Source: Gemmiger sp. (GTDB lineage Bacteria; Bacillota; Clostridia; Oscillospirales; Ruminococcaceae). From it: 39,542 bases of DNA. Of the stretch, positions 1 through 7,521 are shown one piece after another (position 1 is the stretch's first letter; each line of letters starts with the position of its first letter). A program made the translations under genes and the position numbers. The notes under the pieces were generated by a model. That model saw only the letters and a program-made list of their open reading frames with translations, had not been told where the DNA came from and made no database searches. The stretch lies in assembly GCA_028710135.1 (NCBI GenBank), contig JAQUSS010000011.1, positions 1 to 39,542 of the forward strand, given 5' to 3'.

Positions 1-49
1 ACATTCCTGCTTCTCCCCTGCGTGTAAGTGGTTGGATAATCACTTTTAA

Positions 50-1225
50 TTATACACAAAATCCACCCCGGTGCAAGGCAAATCCCCAAATTTCATCAAA
101 AAACGGGCGGCCATAGGTAAAATTTTGCCCGTTTACGGCAAGGGGGGCGTAATATTCCACCAGCGAATCCACGCAGGCCCCGTAGCTTTGCATCCCAAGC
201 GGCTGGCCGTACCCCTTTAAAAAAGTGGTGTACACGGTTTCGCCCGCCGTTTTGGCAGGCCCCTGCCACCCGGCCCAGTAGGCGTTATTTTCGGCAAGGT
301 CGGCCTGGGCGGTTTCGCAAAGGGTGGCGTAGCTGGCGGTGGCCGCGGTGGCATCGGCACGGTACAGCGCGTTGGAAAGGTAGAGGTACCCAAACAGCCA
401 GCCCGAATAGGCATAGCAGGGCTCGCCGCAGGTAACCGCGGCGCGGATGCCGCAAAAGTTAGCCTCCTGCTCGGCGGCAACGCCCCGCTGGTGGGCAAGC
501 TCGTGCGCCACCGTCACCGGCAAAAACACGGCCGGGCAATCGGTGTTCAGGGTACTTTCGCCAAACAGCGGGCAAAGGTAGCCGGTAAAGCCCGCCGCGC
601 TCATCAGCTTGGAATACACCGCCGGTTTGGCGCGCCGCACCGGCCCGGCCAAAAAGGGGTACTCGCCCTCCAGCGCCGTGTATACAAACGCGGTATCGCG
701 CAAAACGCTTTGTTTGTCCACCGCCGTGCGGTTGGCATCCGTGGCGGCATCGTTCACCTGGGCGGCAAAATAACCGGTTACGGCCTGCAAATCCGCCGTG
801 GCCACCGGCCCGCCCACCATACCGGCATTGGCGGCAAAGCCGGGTATATAATACTGGGTGCCCCAAAAGGCGCACACCAGCGCGTAAACCCACACCCCCG
901 CCGTGGCCGTGTGCAGCAGCCATGCCCCCAGCCGGTTTTGCCGCCGGGCCACCAGCAGCCACAGGGTGTAGCCCAGCCGCGCCGCCACCGCCCCCAGCAG
1001 CAGGGTGGCCCCGGCCTCGCACAGGCTAAAGGGGGCGGCATCCGCCAGGGCCGATACCCCCCACTTGTAGGGCATGGATACCGTTGCCACCCACCAGGCC
1101 ATCAGGGCGGCCTGCCCCCGCGCCAGCCAAAACAGGCAAACCGCAAGGCAGCCCGCCCCCAGCAGGGCAAGCCCGGCCTTGTGGGCGGCCACCCCGCGCC
1201 GCAACCGCTGTTGTATGTTTTGCAT
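50..1225 (-). CDS. DUF3810 family membrane protein with HExxH metalloprotease-like motif
   Basis: Protein of 391 aa. The N-terminal third has about three hydrophobic segments (around residues 15-35, 60-95 and 105-125) that should anchor it in the membrane. The remainder carries VAHELAHQRG at about residues 239-248, an HExxH zinc-site signature, followed by an AEQEANF stretch that could give the third ligand. This layout fits the DUF3810 family, which is common in Clostridia and has no assigned substrate. The ORF track begins 33 codons earlier. I moved the start to the ATG at 1225 because AAAGGGAGGGG lies just upstream and the promoter at 1255-1283 falls inside the longer ORF. It is divergent from the branching enzyme gene. 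The family call is fairly sure; proteolytic activity is inferred from the motif only. Confidence 0.8.
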   Translation of the reverse strand: MQNIQQRLRRGVAAHKAGLALLGAGCLAVCLFWLARGQAALMAWWVATVSMPYKWGVSALADAAPFSLCEAGATLLLGAVAARLGYTLWLLVARRQNRLGAWLLHTATAGVWVYALVCAFWGTQYYIPGFAANAGMVGGPVATADLQAVTGYFAAQVNDAATDANRTAVDKQSVLRDTAFVYTALEGEYPFLAGPVRRAKPAVYSKLMSAAGFTGYLCPLFGESTLNTDCPAVFLPVTVAHELAHQRGVAAEQEANFCGIRAAVTCGEPCYAYSGWLFGYLYLSNALYRADATAATASYATLCETAQADLAENNAYWAGWQGPAKTAGETVYTTFLKGYGQPLGMQSYGACVDSLVEYYAPLAVNGQNFTYGRPFFDEIWGFALHRGGFCV

Positions 1226-1254
1226 CTTGGCCCCTCCCTTTACCTTATAGTACC

Positions 1255-1283
1255 AGTATACGTGCCCCACGGCCGGGCTGCAA
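1255..1283 (-). promoter_or_regulatory. Sigma-70-type promoter of the DUF3810 gene
   Basis: On the minus strand TTGCAG is followed after 17 nt by TATACT. The transcript would start about 23 nt before the ATG at 1225, which supports that start over the longer ORF. Confidence 0.6.
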
Positions 1284-1316
1284 GGGCAAATTTCGTTCGC
1301 CTTTTTGCGGCGGGCA

Positions 1317-1325
1317 TGGTACAAT
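1317..1325 (+). promoter_or_regulatory. glgB: Candidate extended -10 promoter for the branching enzyme gene
   Basis: TGGTACAAT matches an extended -10 (TGn + TACAAT), with no good -35 at normal spacing. The predicted transcript start would be only about 17 nt before the ATG, right at the ribosome binding site, so this call is tentative. Confidence 0.35.
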
Positions 1326-1348
1326 TTCTATCGGAAGGGGGCAGCAAG

Positions 1349-3130
1349 ATGGAACCGCAAGAATTTTACGGCGGCATCGCCTTTGATGCCTACGAAACCC
1401 TGGGCGTGCACCCCTGCGCCCCCCACAGTGGCCACCGGGGGTGGCGCTTTTGCGTGTTTGCCCCCCATGCCCGCCAGGTGCAGGTGGTGGGCGATTGGAA
1501 TGGCTGGAACCTTTACCGCGCCACCCGCCTAACCCGTGGAGAAGATGGCCTGTGGCATGGCCGCGCCGCCACCGCCCGGGCTGGGCAGCTTTACAAATAC
1601 AATATCCAGGGGGCAAACGGGTGCTGGCACCTGCGGGCCGACCCCTACGCTTTTGCGTTTGAGCCACTACCCGGCACCGCCAGCCGCCTGTGCGACCCAC
1701 AGTTTGCCTTTACCGATGCCGCCTGGCTGGCCCGCCGCGGTGTTGACCCCAACGCCCCCCTTGCCATTTATGAGGTACACGCCGGAAGCTGGCAGCGCCA
1801 CCCGGATGGCAGCTACTACCATTATACCGAGCTTGCCGCCGCGCTGATCCCCCACCTGTTGGCCCACCACTATACCCATGTGGAGTTTTTGCCCCTGGCC
1901 GAGTACCCGTTTGATGGCAGCGGTGGGTACCAGGGCACCGGTTACTTTGCCCCCACCGCCCGCTTTGGCACCCCGCAGGAATTTTGCGCCCTGGTAAACG
2001 CCCTGCACGGGGCGGGCCTTGGCGTGCTGATGGATTTTGTGCCGGTGCATTTTGCGGTGGACGATGGTTTTTTGGCCGCCTTTGATGGCGAACCCCTCTA
2101 CGAATACCCGGGCGCGGCGGGCCGCAGCCCCTGGGGTAGCCTGCGGTTTGATTTAAGCCGGGGCGAGATACGCAGCTTTTTGTTAAGTGCCGCCGCCTTT
2201 TGGCTGCACCGCTGCCACTGCGATGGCCTGCGGGTGGATGCCATTGGCCAGGCGCTTTACCACCCCGGCACGGGTGGCAGCTCCTGGCAGGCTGCCGAAT
2301 TTTTTAAAACCCTGGCGGCAGGGCTGCACGCCCGCTGCCCCGGCGTCACCCTGATTGCCGAGGATACGGCAGGCTGCCTGCTTGCCACCCGCCCCACCGG
2401 CCAGGGCGGGCTGGGCTTTGATTATAAGTGGGATATTGGCTGGGCGCACCGGGCGCTTGGCTATTTTGCCGCCCCCTTTGCGGCCCGCCCGGCCCTTTAC
2501 CCGGCCCTGGCCGAGGATATGGCGGGCTTTTTTGAGGAGCGGGGGCTAAACGCCGCCAGCCACGACGATAACACCGCCGGGGCAATTTTGGCCGGGATGT
2601 ACGGCAACTATGATGAAAAATTTGCCCAGGCACGGCTGTTTTACCTCTACCTATACACCCGCCCCGGCAAAAAGCTGGATTTTATGGGGGGCGAGCTGGG
2701 GCACTTTCGCGCGTTTGACCCCTTCCGCCCGCTGGATTGGGCGCTGACGGCCTACCCCGCCCATGCAGATTTTGCCGCCTACCGCGCCGCCCTGGGCGGG
2801 CTGTACACCGCCCACCCGGCCCTGCACAGCGGCGAGTACGACCCTGCCTGCTATGCCTGGGTTGCGAACGACCCCCGCACCAATGGCCCCGCCGGGGTGC
2901 TGGCCTGGCTGCGGATGGCCGGGGGTGAGGTGCTACTTTGTGTGCTGAACACCGCCCCCCGCCCCCTGCAAAGCTATGGGCTAGATTTGCGCCGCCTTGG
3001 CGGGGCGCGTACCCTTGCCCCCTGCTTTGCCACCTGCCCCGGCCAACCGGCGGGGGTGCTGCACACCCAAAACGGCTGGCTCACCCTCAGCCTGCCACCC
3101 CTGGCCGGGTGCGTTTTGGCGGTTTTGTAG
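1349..3130 (+). CDS. glgB: 1,4-alpha-glucan branching enzyme (GH13)
   Basis: Protein of 593 aa that transfers alpha-1,4-glucan segments to make alpha-1,6 branches in glycogen. An N-terminal CBM48-like domain (about residues 15-105, with FCVFAPHA and GDWNGWN) precedes the GH13 barrel. Expected catalytic residues are visible: the nucleophile Asp in DGLRVDAIG (about D297), the acid/base Glu in LIAEDT (about E338), and the transition-state Asp in SHDDN (about D406). A C-terminal beta domain follows. It is shorter than many GlgB proteins (roughly 630-730 aa), mostly at the N-terminus. The track ORF starts far upstream through antisense sequence. The ATG at 1349 is chosen for the GGAAGGGGGC site 8 nt before it and the start of homology. 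No other glycogen gene is in the window. No convincing terminator follows it. Confidence 0.9.
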   Translation: MEPQEFYGGIAFDAYETLGVHPCAPHSGHRGWRFCVFAPHARQVQVVGDWNGWNLYRATRLTRGEDGLWHGRAATARAGQLYKYNIQGANGCWHLRADPYAFAFEPLPGTASRLCDPQFAFTDAAWLARRGVDPNAPLAIYEVHAGSWQRHPDGSYYHYTELAAALIPHLLAHHYTHVEFLPLAEYPFDGSGGYQGTGYFAPTARFGTPQEFCALVNALHGAGLGVLMDFVPVHFAVDDGFLAAFDGEPLYEYPGAAGRSPWGSLRFDLSRGEIRSFLLSAAAFWLHRCHCDGLRVDAIGQALYHPGTGGSSWQAAEFFKTLAAGLHARCPGVTLIAEDTAGCLLATRPTGQGGLGFDYKWDIGWAHRALGYFAAPFAARPALYPALAEDMAGFFEERGLNAASHDDNTAGAILAGMYGNYDEKFAQARLFYLYLYTRPGKKLDFMGGELGHFRAFDPFRPLDWALTAYPAHADFAAYRAALGGLYTAHPALHSGEYDPACYAWVANDPRTNGPAGVLAWLRMAGGEVLLCVLNTAPRPLQSYGLDLRRLGGARTLAPCFATCPGQPAGVLHTQNGWLTLSLPPLAGCVLAVL

Positions 3131-3192
3131 CAGTTTTTTGGCGGCCAGCGCCCAAAAAAGCCGAAAATTGGCCGGATCGTAAAAATGGGGGC

Positions 3193-3220
3193 TTGACATT
3201 TCTCACAAATCGGCTATACT
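3193..3220 (+). promoter_or_regulatory. thiT: Sigma-70-type promoter of the TPP riboswitch-thiT unit
   Basis: A consensus TTGACA is followed after 16 nt by TATACT. Transcription would start near 3227, about 10 nt before the riboswitch aptamer. Confidence 0.75.
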
Positions 3221-3236
3221 ATTTTTGGACATAAGA

Positions 3237-3334
3237 ACAGGGGCGCTGGGGGCTTTCCCCGGCTGAGATTGAGGCAAATTGCAGCCTCAGGTCGCCTAGA
3301 ACCTGATCCGGGTAATGCCGGCGTAGGAAGTTTG
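3237..3334 (+). ncRNA. TPP riboswitch (THI element) aptamer
   Basis: Contains the conserved aptamer blocks in order: GGGGCGC, GGCTGAGATTGAGGC, then ACCTGATCCGGGTAATGCCG and GCGTAGGAAG. These are the pyrimidine- and pyrophosphate-sensing cores of the TPP aptamer. It lies in the leader of thiT and is followed by an intrinsic terminator, so bound TPP should stop transcription. The ends are approximate. Confidence 0.95.
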
Positions 3335-3356
3335 GCCATACAGTCAACACGCTTTT

Positions 3357-3398
3357 TGCGCCTGCGATTTTATATTGCAGGCGCATTTCTTGTTTTTA
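3357..3398 (+). terminator. Intrinsic terminator of the TPP riboswitch expression platform
   Basis: Perfect 9-bp stem TGCGCCTGC/GCAGGCGCA with an 11-nt A/T-rich loop, followed by a U-rich tail (TTTCTTGTTTTT). It sits 22 nt after the aptamer and 28 nt before the thiT start, the expected place for TPP-dependent attenuation. Confidence 0.85.
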
Positions 3399-3425
3399 TG
3401 TACTTTTTTGTGAGGAGTGTCCACT

Positions 3426-3989
3426 ATGTCTACCACCGCAAATTCCAAAACCCGCATCCTTGTTGAGGGCGCACTGATGATTGCCCTTGCAACGGTACTA
3501 TCCTACCTCAAGTTTTTTGACCTGCCGCAGGGCGGCTCCATCACGCTGGAAATGCTGCCCCTTGTGCTGATGGGCCTGCGCAACGGCCCCAAATGGGGCT
3601 GCTTTACCGGCTTTGTGCACGGGCTGCTGCAAATGATGCTTGGCTTCCAAAATGTGCTGTACTGCGCCACGCTGCCCAGCCAGCTTGCCTGCGTTTTGCT
3701 GGACTATCTGGTTGCCTTCACCGTGCTGGGCTTTGCCCCGGTGTTTGCCCGCTTTTTCAAGAACGATTATGTCGGCGTTACGGTCGGTGCCGTGGCGGCA
3801 GGGCTACTGCGCTTTGCTTGCAGCTTTTTGTCCGGCATTTTGGTTTGGGGTGCCTATGCACCTGAGGGTACCCCCGTGTGGATTTACAGCCTGACCTATA
3901 ACGGCTCCTACATGGTGCCCAACTGCATCATCATGGCGGTTATCTGCCTGCTGCTGCGCAAGTTTGCCCCCAAGCTGTTTGGCAAATAA
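3426..3989 (+). CDS. thiT: ECF-type thiamine transporter substrate-binding subunit ThiT
   Basis: Hydrophobic protein of 187 aa with about six membrane segments. ThiT is the S-component that binds thiamine outside the cell and pairs with the shared ECF energy module (EcfT and two ATPases), whose genes are not in this window. The GGSITLEMLPL stretch near residues 36-46 and the later GAYAPEGTP and YNGSYM segments match the family, and the TPP riboswitch upstream supports the substrate. I chose ATG 3426 over the GTG at 3417 because TGAGGAG at 3411-3417 is correctly spaced for the ATG. It is a monocistronic unit, closed by a terminator at 4030. Confidence 0.92.
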   Translation: MSTTANSKTRILVEGALMIALATVLSYLKFFDLPQGGSITLEMLPLVLMGLRNGPKWGCFTGFVHGLLQMMLGFQNVLYCATLPSQLACVLLDYLVAFTVLGFAPVFARFFKNDYVGVTVGAVAAGLLRFACSFLSGILVWGAYAPEGTPVWIYSLTYNGSYMVPNCIIMAVICLLLRKFAPKLFGK

Positions 3990-4029
3990 ACCGCCACCGC
4001 CAAAAAAATGGCCAGCAAAATACGCATTT

Positions 4030-4061
4030 CGCCCTCCGCCCTGCGCGGGGGGCGTTTTTTT
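4030..4061 (+). terminator. Intrinsic terminator after thiT
   Basis: G+C-rich hairpin with CGCCCTCC against GGGGGGCG (one G-U pair or an alternative inner register), followed directly by TTTTTTT. Confidence 0.7.
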
Positions 4062-4104
4062 GATGGTGGGCAAAAAATAGTTCCCGCTATTTTTTCTTGG
4101 GCGC

Positions 4105-4133
4105 TTGCTATGCCCGGGTGGCCATGCTACAAT
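4105..4133 (+). promoter_or_regulatory. Sigma-70-type promoter of the 4180 membrane protein gene
   Basis: TTGCTA, 17-nt spacer, TACAAT (with a TG one base before the -10). The start point would be near 4140, leaving a 40-nt leader. Confidence 0.65.
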
Positions 4134-4179
4134 GTAACTGTTGAAATTGTCGGTATTTACCATTTTGGGAGGAATTTTC

Positions 4180-4722
4180 ATGAATGCAACGTTATTGGTT
4201 TCCTGGCCTGCTGCCCTTGTTGCCCTGGTGCTGGGCGCACTTGTTTGCTTTGCGGGCTACCGTTTCCGCAAGGTGAGCGCCGGTTTGGTGGCACTGGCCC
4301 TGGGCGCCGCTTTTGGCTACCGCATTGCCGCCGAGTTTACCACCACGGGCTATGCCCTGCTGGCGGGTGCCATTGTTGGCATTGTGCTGCTGCTGGTTTG
4401 CGTGTTCCTTTATAATGCGGGGGTGTTTATCCTGTGCGGCGGCTGCGCGGTGTTCTTCTGCGCGCTGATTCTTGCCCAGTACACCCTGCCCTGGTACGCC
4501 AACCTGATCATCTCGCTGGTGGTATTTGTGGCCGTGGGCGTGTTGTCGGTCAAGTTCATGCGCCCTGTCATGATTTTTAGCACCGCGCTCTCGGGCGCTG
4601 GCAGTATGCTGGCGGCCCTCGCGGCCCTGCTAAACATCACCCTGCCCTACACCACCGCCTTAACCCTTGCGCTGGGCGCTGTGGGCATTGTGGTGCAGGC
4701 CCTAACCACCAAAAAAGAGTAA
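4180..4722 (+). CDS. Small multi-pass membrane protein, DUF4203/TMEM198-like
   Basis: Protein of 180 aa made almost entirely of hydrophobic helices (about seven segments, starting around residues 5-25, 30-50, 55-75 and 80-100), with few charged residues and a short KKE C-terminus. The overall look resembles the DUF4203 (TMEM198-type) membrane domain, but I see no diagnostic motif. The start at 4180 is fixed by GGGAGGAA 6 nt upstream; the track ORF extends 13 codons further into the leader without a site. It has its own promoter and terminator, so it is probably monocistronic. Its function is unknown. Confidence 0.75.
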   Translation: MNATLLVSWPAALVALVLGALVCFAGYRFRKVSAGLVALALGAAFGYRIAAEFTTTGYALLAGAIVGIVLLLVCVFLYNAGVFILCGGCAVFFCALILAQYTLPWYANLIISLVVFVAVGVLSVKFMRPVMIFSTALSGAGSMLAALAALLNITLPYTTALTLALGAVGIVVQALTTKKE

Positions 4723-4741
4723 TTTTTACAAAAATGCAACC

Positions 4742-4777
4742 ACCGGCTTCTGCTGTACAGGCAGGGGCCGGTTTTTT
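4742..4777 (+). terminator. Intrinsic terminator after the 4180 gene
   Basis: ACCGGC pairs with GCCGGT and an inner CTGC pairs with GCAG; the hairpin runs into six T residues. Confidence 0.75.
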
Positions 4778-4859
4778 GTGGCAAAACGCAAAAAAAGCAA
4801 TAGATGGACAAACCTTGAATAAATTGGTTGTTTTTTTCATTATCTTGCGATATCTATTT

Positions 4860-4865
4860 TATAAT
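4860..4865 (+). promoter_or_regulatory. Candidate -10 box upstream of the PTS gene
   Basis: TATAAT in an A/T-rich stretch, with only a weak TTCATT/TCATTA at -35 spacing. If used, the leader to the PTS start codon would be about 180 nt and would include both dyads described next. The 330-nt gap 4723-5051 contains the preceding terminator, this box and those dyads; I see no gene in it. Confidence 0.4.
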
Positions 4866-4950
4866 GACGAAATTTTAGCCAAATGCAGCGGTTTAAATGC
4901 AGCAATTCACACAATATTATAAAAACTCTCTTTCTTTTTTGTGTCTAATG

Positions 4951-4969
4951 TGTTAATATGGTTTTAACA
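4951..4969. promoter_or_regulatory. Palindrome TGTTAA-N7-TTAACA, candidate operator
   Basis: Perfect 6-bp inverted repeat with a 7-nt centre, 82 nt before the PTS start. It overlaps a second possible -10 (TAATAT, 4954-4959). Either a repressor site or a weak RNA hairpin is possible. Confidence 0.4.
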
Positions 4970-4971
4970 AA

Positions 4972-5009
4972 ATGTTCAAGAACGTGAACCAGACACGCCC
5001 CTTGAACAT
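4972..5009. promoter_or_regulatory. Inverted repeat ATGTTCAAG-N20-CTTGAACAT, candidate operator or leader hairpin
   Basis: Perfect 9-bp arms separated by 20 nt. A shorter dyad GTTCA-N6-TGAAC (4974-4989) is nested in the left part, so there are three related half-sites. No U-run follows, which argues against a terminator. Its place just upstream of the GlcNAc PTS gene suggests regulation of amino-sugar uptake. Confidence 0.45.
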
Positions 5010-5051
5010 AATGTACGTATTCATATTTTGTTCTTTAGGAGGAATGCACTT

Positions 5052-6527
5052 ATGATGAAGTATCTGCAAAAGCTAGGCAAATCTCTGATGCTTCCCGTCG
5101 CGGTTCTACCCATCTGTGGTATCTTGATGGGCCTGGGCTACGCATTCGCCCCCGCCGCCATGGCGGGCGAGGTCAACGGTTATGTCGCAAGCGGTGCGGC
5201 ATACACCTTCGGCCTGTTCTTAATCAAGGCGGGCGGCGCTTTGATTGATAATATGGCACTTCTGTTCGCCGTTGGCGTGGCCGTTGGTATGTCGGATGAC
5301 CACGATGGCACCGCCTCTCTGGCCGGCCTGGTTTCCTGGTTGATGATGACCAAGCTGCTGCTGGCAGCGCCCGCCATCTTCCCCAGCATTGCCGGTGGCG
5401 AAGTGCAAGCCCTTGCCTTTAGCAAGGTCGAAAATGCGTTTATCGGCATCCTGGCCGGTATCATCGGCGCAACCTGCTACAACAAATTCAAGAGCATTCA
5501 GCTCCCCGATTTCCTGGCCTTCTTCAGTGGCAAGCGCTTTGTAGCCATTGCCACCGGCCTTATCTCCATCGTGGCCGCTGCCATTTTGCTGGTTGTATGG
5601 CCCATCATCTTCGGCGCACTGGTTGCTTTGGGCAACGGCATTGTGGGCATGGGCGCTGTTGGCGCTGGCATCTACGCCTTCCTCAACCGCCTGCTCATCC
5701 CCACCGGCCTGCACCACGCCCTCAACAACGTGTTCTGGTTTGATACCATCGGCTTGGGCGACCTGCAAAACTTCTGGGCTGGCAAAACCAGCGCCGATGT
5801 CAGCTGGGATTTGGGTATGTATATGTCCGGCTTCTTCCCCTGCATGATGTTTGGTATCCCGGGCGCGGCCCTTGCCATGGTGCGCACCGCCAAAACCAAC
5901 AAGAAAAAGGTTGCCATTGGCCTGGTAGCTTCCGCTGCCCTTTGCGCCTTTATCTGCGGCGTTACCGAGCCGTTTGAGTTCGGCTTCATGTTCCTGGCGT
6001 TCCCGCTGTATGTTGTGTACGCCGCGCTGTACGGTATCTTCACCATCATCACCGTATTGCTTGGCTTCCGGGCTGGCTTCTCCCTCTCCGCCGGTTTGAC
6101 TGACCTTATCTTCTCGGCCAGCCTGCCCGCCGCCCGCAACACCTGGTTGATTATCCCGCTGGGCATTGCCGCTTTCCTTGTGTTCTACTTTGTGTTCTAC
6201 TTTGCCATCACCAAGTTCAACCTCAAGACCCCTGGCCGTGAGGATGACGATGAGGATGACGAGAGCCGCATCGAGCTTGCCAACAACGATTTTACCGCCA
6301 TGGCCAAGGGTGTTTTGGCCGGTGTTGGCGGCAAGGGCAATGTATCGAATGTCGATTACTGTGCAACCCGCCTCCGCTTCGAGATTAAGGAGCAGACCGG
6401 TGTTGACGAAAAAGCCATCAAAAACAGCGGTGCCGCCGGCGTTATCCGCCCGGGCAAAACTTCCGTTCAGGTTGTTATCGGCCCCAAGGTACAGTTTGTT
6501 TATGATGAGCTGAAAAAGATGCTGTAA
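5052..6527 (+). CDS. nagE: PTS transporter subunit EIIBC, probably N-acetylglucosamine-specific
   Basis: Protein of 491 aa. Residues 1 to about 385 form the membrane EIIC domain (glucose/GlcNAc superfamily, opening MMKYLQKLGKSLMLPVAVLP). A highly acidic linker (REDDDEDDES) leads to a C-terminal EIIB domain with the phosphorylated Cys in DYCATRLRFE (C437). The EIIA domain present in E. coli NagE is absent, so phosphate must come from a separate EIIA. Adjacent nagB and nagA are the main reason to favour GlcNAc over glucose. The start is ATG 5052 (or 5055), with TAGGAGGA 9 nt upstream; the TTG at 5028 in the track is not used. The gene makes cytosolic GlcNAc-6-P. The symbol is by analogy. Confidence 0.85.
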   Translation: MMKYLQKLGKSLMLPVAVLPICGILMGLGYAFAPAAMAGEVNGYVASGAAYTFGLFLIKAGGALIDNMALLFAVGVAVGMSDDHDGTASLAGLVSWLMMTKLLLAAPAIFPSIAGGEVQALAFSKVENAFIGILAGIIGATCYNKFKSIQLPDFLAFFSGKRFVAIATGLISIVAAAILLVVWPIIFGALVALGNGIVGMGAVGAGIYAFLNRLLIPTGLHHALNNVFWFDTIGLGDLQNFWAGKTSADVSWDLGMYMSGFFPCMMFGIPGAALAMVRTAKTNKKKVAIGLVASAALCAFICGVTEPFEFGFMFLAFPLYVVYAALYGIFTIITVLLGFRAGFSLSAGLTDLIFSASLPAARNTWLIIPLGIAAFLVFYFVFYFAITKFNLKTPGREDDDEDDESRIELANNDFTAMAKGVLAGVGGKGNVSNVDYCATRLRFEIKEQTGVDEKAIKNSGAAGVIRPGKTSVQVVIGPKVQFVYDELKKML

Positions 6528-6577
6528 CCCCTTCTTCCCACCGCAGCCCGCAGGGGTTCTGGTTTCCTCTGCTTTCC

Positions 6578-6608
6578 GCCTCGGGCGGGCTTAACGCCTG
6601 CCCGGGGC
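6578..6608 (+). terminator. Possible terminator or stabilising hairpin after the PTS gene
   Basis: GCCTCGGGC pairs with GCCCGGGGC (one G-U), but only a short ATTCTT follows, so termination may be partial. A second weak dyad, AACCCC/GGGGTT, spans the PTS stop codon. Confidence 0.4.
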
Positions 6609-6697
6609 ATTCTTATGCGCAGCCATCTTCCATTTTTGCTGAATTTTGTTTTTTCCTGTGCAATCTGCTATTTGCTAATGCAGGGTTCACAAATGCG

Positions 6698-6706
6698 TGG
6701 TATACT
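6698..6706 (+). promoter_or_regulatory. nagB: Extended -10 promoter upstream of nagB
   Basis: TGGTATACT is a full extended -10 element without a convincing -35. It gives a leader of about 40 nt and suggests nagBA can be transcribed separately from the PTS gene. Confidence 0.55.
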
Positions 6707-6754
6707 GAAAGAAACGTGGGGGCCCGGCCCCCTATATGTAAAGGAGTAGGAACT

Positions 6755-7480
6755 ATGAAAATCATCCGTGCAAAAGATTACGATGCCATGTCCCGCAAGG
6801 CGGCCAACATTATTTCCGCCCAGGTCATCCTCAAGCCCGACTGTGTGCTGGGCCTTGCCACCGGCGGCACCCCCGTGGGCACCTACAAGCAGCTGATTGA
6901 ATGGTACAACAAGGGCGATGTAGATTTTTCGGAGGTTACCACCGTCAACCTGGATGAATACCGTGGCCTGCCGCGGGAGAACGAGCAAAGCTACTGGAGC
7001 TTTATGCACCACAACCTGTTTGACCATGTAAACATTGACCCCAACCGTGTTCACCTGCCCGATGGCACCAACCTGGATGCCGAGGCCGAGTGCCGCCACT
7101 ACGACGAGGTGATTCGCCAGCTTGGCGGGGTGGATTTGCAGCTGCTGGGCATTGGTGGCGATGGCCACATCGGCTTTAACGAGCCTGGCCCCGCCTTTGA
7201 TTTGGGCACCCACTGTGTCGATTTGACCGAGAGCACGATTGAGGCCAACAAGCGCTTTTTTGAGAAGAAGGAAGATGTGCCCCGCCAGGCCTACACCATG
7301 GGCATCAAAACCATTATGCAGGCCCGCAAGGTGCTGCTGGTAGCCAACGGCGCAGGCAAGGCCGAGATTGTTAAAAAGGCGTTCTTTGGCCCCGTCACCC
7401 CCGAGGTTCCGGCTTCCATCCTCCAGATGCACCCCGATTTTGTGCTGGTGGGCGACGAGGATGCACTTGCACTGATTTAA
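6755..7480 (+). CDS. nagB: Glucosamine-6-phosphate deaminase
   Basis: Protein of 241 aa that converts glucosamine-6-P to fructose-6-P and ammonia in the cytoplasm, the last step of amino-sugar use. Signature segments are LATGGTPVGTY (about 34-44), NLDEYRG (D67, the proton-relay Asp) and GIGGDGHIGFNEP (about 132-144, with catalytic D136, H138 and E143 equivalents). The length matches the short Gram-positive form rather than the 266-aa allosteric E. coli enzyme. The start is ATG 6755 with AAAGGAG upstream; the track start 39 nt earlier lacks a site. nagA follows after 41 nt, so the two form an operon. Confidence 0.95.
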   Translation: MKIIRAKDYDAMSRKAANIISAQVILKPDCVLGLATGGTPVGTYKQLIEWYNKGDVDFSEVTTVNLDEYRGLPRENEQSYWSFMHHNLFDHVNIDPNRVHLPDGTNLDAEAECRHYDEVIRQLGGVDLQLLGIGGDGHIGFNEPGPAFDLGTHCVDLTESTIEANKRFFEKKEDVPRQAYTMGIKTIMQARKVLLVANGAGKAEIVKKAFFGPVTPEVPASILQMHPDFVLVGDEDALALI

Positions 7481-7521
7481 CATTTAACCCAAGCCCACAC
7501 GGTTTAAGGAGGGTTTACCGC

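Noticed and set aside
26-45. AAGTG...CACTT hairpin at the left edge
   Set aside because: Only 5 bp with a 10-nt loop and a short T-run; too weak to call as a terminator.
3131-3180. Terminator after glgB
   Set aside because: TTTTTTGGCG and CGCCCAAAAAA can pair with a bulge, but no U-tail follows on the plus strand.
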